From: an uncultured Acetatifactor sp. | GTDB taxonomy: Bacteria > Bacillota > Clostridia > Lachnospirales > Lachnospiraceae | Reading direction: 5' to 3' | Length of the DNA: 7,153 nucleotides | Assembly: GCA_910578185.1 (NCBI GenBank) | Contig: CAJTPN010000042.1 | Location: 1-7,153 of the forward strand | Shown: positions 4,786 to 7,153 of the stretch, one piece after another | Layout of the letters: each line of letters begins with the position of its first letter | How positions within the stretch are numbered: position 1 is the first letter of the stretch | Program-made: the position numbers and the translations under genes | The notes under the pieces: model-generated | Told to the model about the DNA's origin: nothing | Databases searched by the model: none | What the model saw: the letters and a program-made list of their open reading frames with translations, nothing else

Positions 4786-6828
4786 CTACAGCGTTTCCTC
4801 CTTCCTTTTTGCTTTTTCAGTATCCGTCCTGTCTGTTCCAGCCGCCTGCGCCTTGAACGCTTCCAGTTTTTCCTTTAATGACATCTTCTGCACCGGCTTG
4901 TCACACATTGCCGCCGCAGCTTTCAGTCCATGCGGGCTGTTATTGCCCACCATATAAGTCTGCCGTGCATTTTCTATCGGGTATGGTATCGGTGCATCTG
5001 CAGCATTTTCTTCCGTTTCCACTTTTTCAGAATGATCTTCTTCCTGCCCTCCTCTTTCCTCTCCCGATTCATCGTCCATTCCAAGCACATTATCTCCCTT
5101 TTCATCCATGTTGAGCAGGGCATTTAAGGTTGCCAGCCTCTCCTGCTTTTCCGCAAGCTCCGCCTCCTGTGCAAATGGTTTTGTAACCTCTGTTTTTGCG
5201 GTTTCAAGCTGGCGCTCCACAGTCTCCAGTTTGGTCTGTGCTTCGGAAAGCTGTTTCGGCATGGATTCCAGCGCATGGTTGATACGGGCAAGGTTGCCGA
5301 GCGGATCAGCGCCGATCTCCAAGTTATGGGAAAGCTGCCCTTTTAAGTTCATCACAAATACATGATTAAACGAATCAAAGGATACCGCCATCTTAAACCC
5401 GGCATACTCCCCGACCGTGGCAGGCACACCCGCCGTTTTCATCTCCCTGCACATCTCCACAAGGGCGGTTCCGGCTTCTTTTTTGTCCGTATATGTCTTA
5501 TCCCCGACTTTCATCACAAACTTTTCTTTATCTGCCGGGAGTTTTGCCTTTGCAGTCTGAATATCAGCCGCCATGCCGTCTATCCTCTCCTTCAGTATGG
5601 CGATCTGCTGCGGGTAGTGCTTTGCGATATTGTCCTCAAGGCGGTATTTCTGGCTGGTATGGTTCGCTTTCATCAGCTTCAGCTTTGACACCTGAATGTC
5701 GAGATCCATCTTTTCCTTAATGTAGGGATTTCCCGTTGCGAGAGCCTTTACCTCCGCATAAGTGAGCGCCGCTTCATCTATATCCTCACAGCTCCGTACC
5801 GGGGATTTGCTCGTCATGATCTGCCCGATGAATTTCTGCTTATTCTCAATGAGCTGCCATGAGTACGAATCAAATGTTCCTTCCGTTACATACCGAAAAA
5901 TCTTAACCTTTTCATTGAGATTGCCCTGACGCAAGATTCTGCCTTCCTGCTGCTCGATGTCGGACGGACGCCACGGTACATCCAAGTGATGTAATGCGAT
6001 CAATCTGTCCTGCACGTTGGTTCCTGCGCCCATTTTCTGCGTAGAACCCAATAAAAAACGAACCTGTCCGCTTCTTACCTTTGCAAACAGCTCCGCTTTC
6101 CTTGTTTCTGTATTCGCTTCATGAATAAATGCGATTTCCTCCGGCGGCACTCCCTTTTCCACCAGCTTGTTTCTTATATCATCATAGACATTGAATGTAC
6201 CATCTCCCTTCGGCGTCGATAGATCACAGAAAATGAGCTGTGTGGATTTCTGCTCCTTTGTCTGCTCCCATATTTCAAATGCCTTATCGACACAGGTTGT
6301 CGCTTTGGACTTTTCATTGTCCGGCAGCATATCGTTGATCAGGCGCTGGTCTAATGCCAGCTTTCTTCCGTCATTCGTAATTTTAAGCATATTGTCAATC
6401 GCTGCATCCACCTTACGGTTGCGCACCGCCTCCGCTCTGTCGGCAAGCGCTGAAACCATATCCTGCTGGTACTCGCTCGGTTTCAGAACCACATTTTCAT
6501 ACTCCGCCTCCGGCACGGGGAGGTTTAGCATATCCGGCGTCTGAATATCTGCACATTCCTTAAAAAGCGCGATCAGTTCCGGCAGATTGAAAAACTTTGC
6601 AAACCTTGTCTTTGCCCGATAGCCCGTACCCTCCGGGGCTAATTCAATCGCCGTCTGCGTTTCACCAAACGATGCCGCCCAACTATCGAAATGCCCCAAC
6701 CCCAAACGCTGTAAGGTATTGTACTGGAGATAGCGCATATTGGTGTAAAGTTCCGTCATGCTGTTGGAAATCGGTGTGCCTGTCGCAAAGGTCACGCCCT
6801 TACCGCCCGTTGTTTCAGGGACGTGTTG
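4786..6828 (-). pseudogene. C-terminal remnant of a giant ICE-encoded SNF2-type helicase (methylase-fusion family)
   Basis: The frame is open from 6828; the first usable start is a GTG at 6795, giving 669 residues. Numbered from there, FATGTPISNS (3-12) is helicase motif III. Residues 184-300 form the second RecA-like domain, with STQLIFCDLSTP (motif IV), LLGSTQKMGAGTNVQDRL (motif V) and QQEGRILRQGN (motif VI, with arginine finger). The tail is rich in Lys, Glu and Ala with coiled-coil character (about 365-550), then an acidic low-complexity stretch (about 560-600), and ends MSLKEKLEAFKA. Motifs I, Ia and II should lie upstream but are absent. Relatives are very large proteins, often over 2,000 residues, with N-terminal methylase domains, and are thought to protect or process transferring DNA. 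Upstream of the PETTGGKGV segment the sequence becomes unrelated AT-rich DNA, so the gene is broken near 6820. Without motifs I and II it cannot hydrolyse ATP. Confidence 0.85.
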
Positions 6829-6864
6829 TCAAGTGTGTTTTTAAACTTTTATAATCGTAAACTC

Positions 6865-7080
6865 TTAATTTAACCGATTGCTCTGCTTTGATTGGCTTCC
6901 ATAGACTATCAGAAATTCCATTCTTGTAAAGCCTGCTAACGCACCGTAAAACGGCTTCGGACTTGACCAGAATTCCATTTCTGATGCAGGACAATCAAGC
7001 CAATCAATGGCGGTTTCCGCGTCCGGAACACCGGTTTCCAAAATTCCGGAATGGAGGTTTCTTGAAGCAAGAATATTCAT
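6865..7080 (-). CDS. unassigned ORF, 71 codons, doubtful
   Basis: The frame runs from an ATG at 7080 to a TAA at 6865 (MNILASRNLHSG... to ...SKQSNRLN). There is no Shine-Dalgarno before the ATG. Much of it coincides with the nested palindrome at 6888-7007. A second minus-strand frame across the same bases is also open for 59 codons (KNGISDSLWKPIKAEQSVK, ending at a TGA about 6816-6818). Two open frames over a structured palindrome suggest non-coding DNA, for example the end of a mobile element. I include it because composition alone does not exclude a protein. Confidence 0.2.
   Translation of the reverse strand: MNILASRNLHSGILETGVPDAETAIDWLDCPASEMEFWSSPKPFYGALAGFTRMEFLIVYGSQSKQSNRLN
6888..7007 (-). 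repeat. nested imperfect palindrome, possible structured RNA or mobile-element end
   Basis: The outer arms are 11 bp perfect: ttgattggctt (6888-6898) with aagccaatcaa (6997-7007). The middle arms are 16 bp: tcagaaat-tcc-attct (6909-6924) and agaat-tcc-atttctga (6969-6984). They pair perfectly except for the central three bases, which read tcc on both arms. The inner arms are aagcc (6929-6933) and ggctt (6953-6957), with ccgt-aaa-acgg (6944-6954) as an alternative tip. All arms nest about one centre. It lies about 60 bp from the helicase breakpoint, so it may belong to whatever inserted there. I do not recognise the family. Confidence 0.55.
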
Positions 7081-7093
7081 TTGAGTTTAGTAA

Positions 7094-7153
7094 TTAATTA
7101 TTAAGCCAAATAAAATTAGTATTTTCATCATATACAGCATTATAAATTATTTC
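7094..7153 (-). CDS. possible C-terminus of an unknown gene entering from the right edge
   Basis: Only one minus-strand frame is open at the edge. It encodes 19 residues (EIIYNAVYDENTNFIWLNN) and ends with TAA at 7094. The composition is protein-like and AT-rich, unlike the helicase gene. It is too short to assign a family or be sure it is coding. Confidence 0.3.
   Translation of the reverse strand, partial: EIIYNAVYDENTNFIWLNN

Noticed and set aside
4733..5720. Several plus-strand ORFs of 65-108 codons across the helicase tail
   Set aside because: They are antisense shadows of a frame with clear helicase motifs and lack family features or start signals.
6191..6854. Plus-strand ORFs of 117 and 85 codons opposite the helicase motifs
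   Set aside because: Antisense to conserved motifs IV-VI, with Ser/Leu-rich composition typical of shadow frames.
6865..7153. Group II intron 3' end interrupting the helicase
   Set aside because: I could not find a domain V-type hairpin or the usual 3' intron end next to the helicase boundary.

Overview
The window looks like part of a mosaic integrative conjugative element (ICE), or a related composite element, from a gut-type Clostridia (Firmicutes) genome. The evidence is a ribosomal-protection tetracycline-resistance gene with a Tn916/tet(M)-style attenuated leader, a sigma factor plus small helix-turn-helix pair of the Tn916 orf7/orf8 kind, and the C-terminal part of one of the giant SNF2-type helicase proteins carried by clostridial ICEs. 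Every gene I accept reads on the minus strand, so the functional order runs from high to low coordinates. No integrase, excisionase, relaxase or rep gene lies inside the window.

Right end (about 6830-7153): AT-rich sequence of unknown origin. It holds a possible 19-residue C-terminus running in from beyond the edge and a long nested imperfect palindrome (6888-7007). This sequence abuts the broken 5' end of the helicase gene. 4786-6828: helicase remnant keeping motifs III-VI and the coiled-coil tail but lacking Walker A and DEAH-box regions. 4036-4672: an operon with its own predicted promoter, made of a 64-residue protein and an overlapping GNAT acetyltransferase that stops just after the acetyl-CoA-binding motif. 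The pair resembles a toxin-antitoxin arrangement whose enzyme has lost its C-terminus.

3545-3980: no gene, but seven copies of a 12-14 bp iteron-like repeat (aaatccaaactttt) in both orientations, followed by a cluster of DnaA-box-like 9-mers. This looks like a replication origin, or the relic of one. 3145-3451: tet promoter and leader, with an extended -10, a 7-codon leader ORF, long-range pairing and a strong terminator directly before the ribosome binding site. 1225-3144: the tet gene, complete at 639 residues, tet(32)-like by eye. 685-1173 and 474-698: sigma-like factor and HTH protein, overlapping by 14 bp and closed by a strong terminator at 413-448. 1-410: no confident gene. Two minus-strand frames meeting at a run of five G could be one frameshifted small gene.

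Functionally, the tet leader probably couples drug-stalled translation to read-through into tet. In Tn916 such read-through also raises expression of the downstream orf7/orf8 regulators of transfer, and the same coupling is likely here because sigma and HTH genes follow tet directly with no terminator between. The GNAT truncation and the abrupt change to iteron sequence near 4090 suggest that the tet segment was joined onto the helicase/GNAT backbone by recombination.
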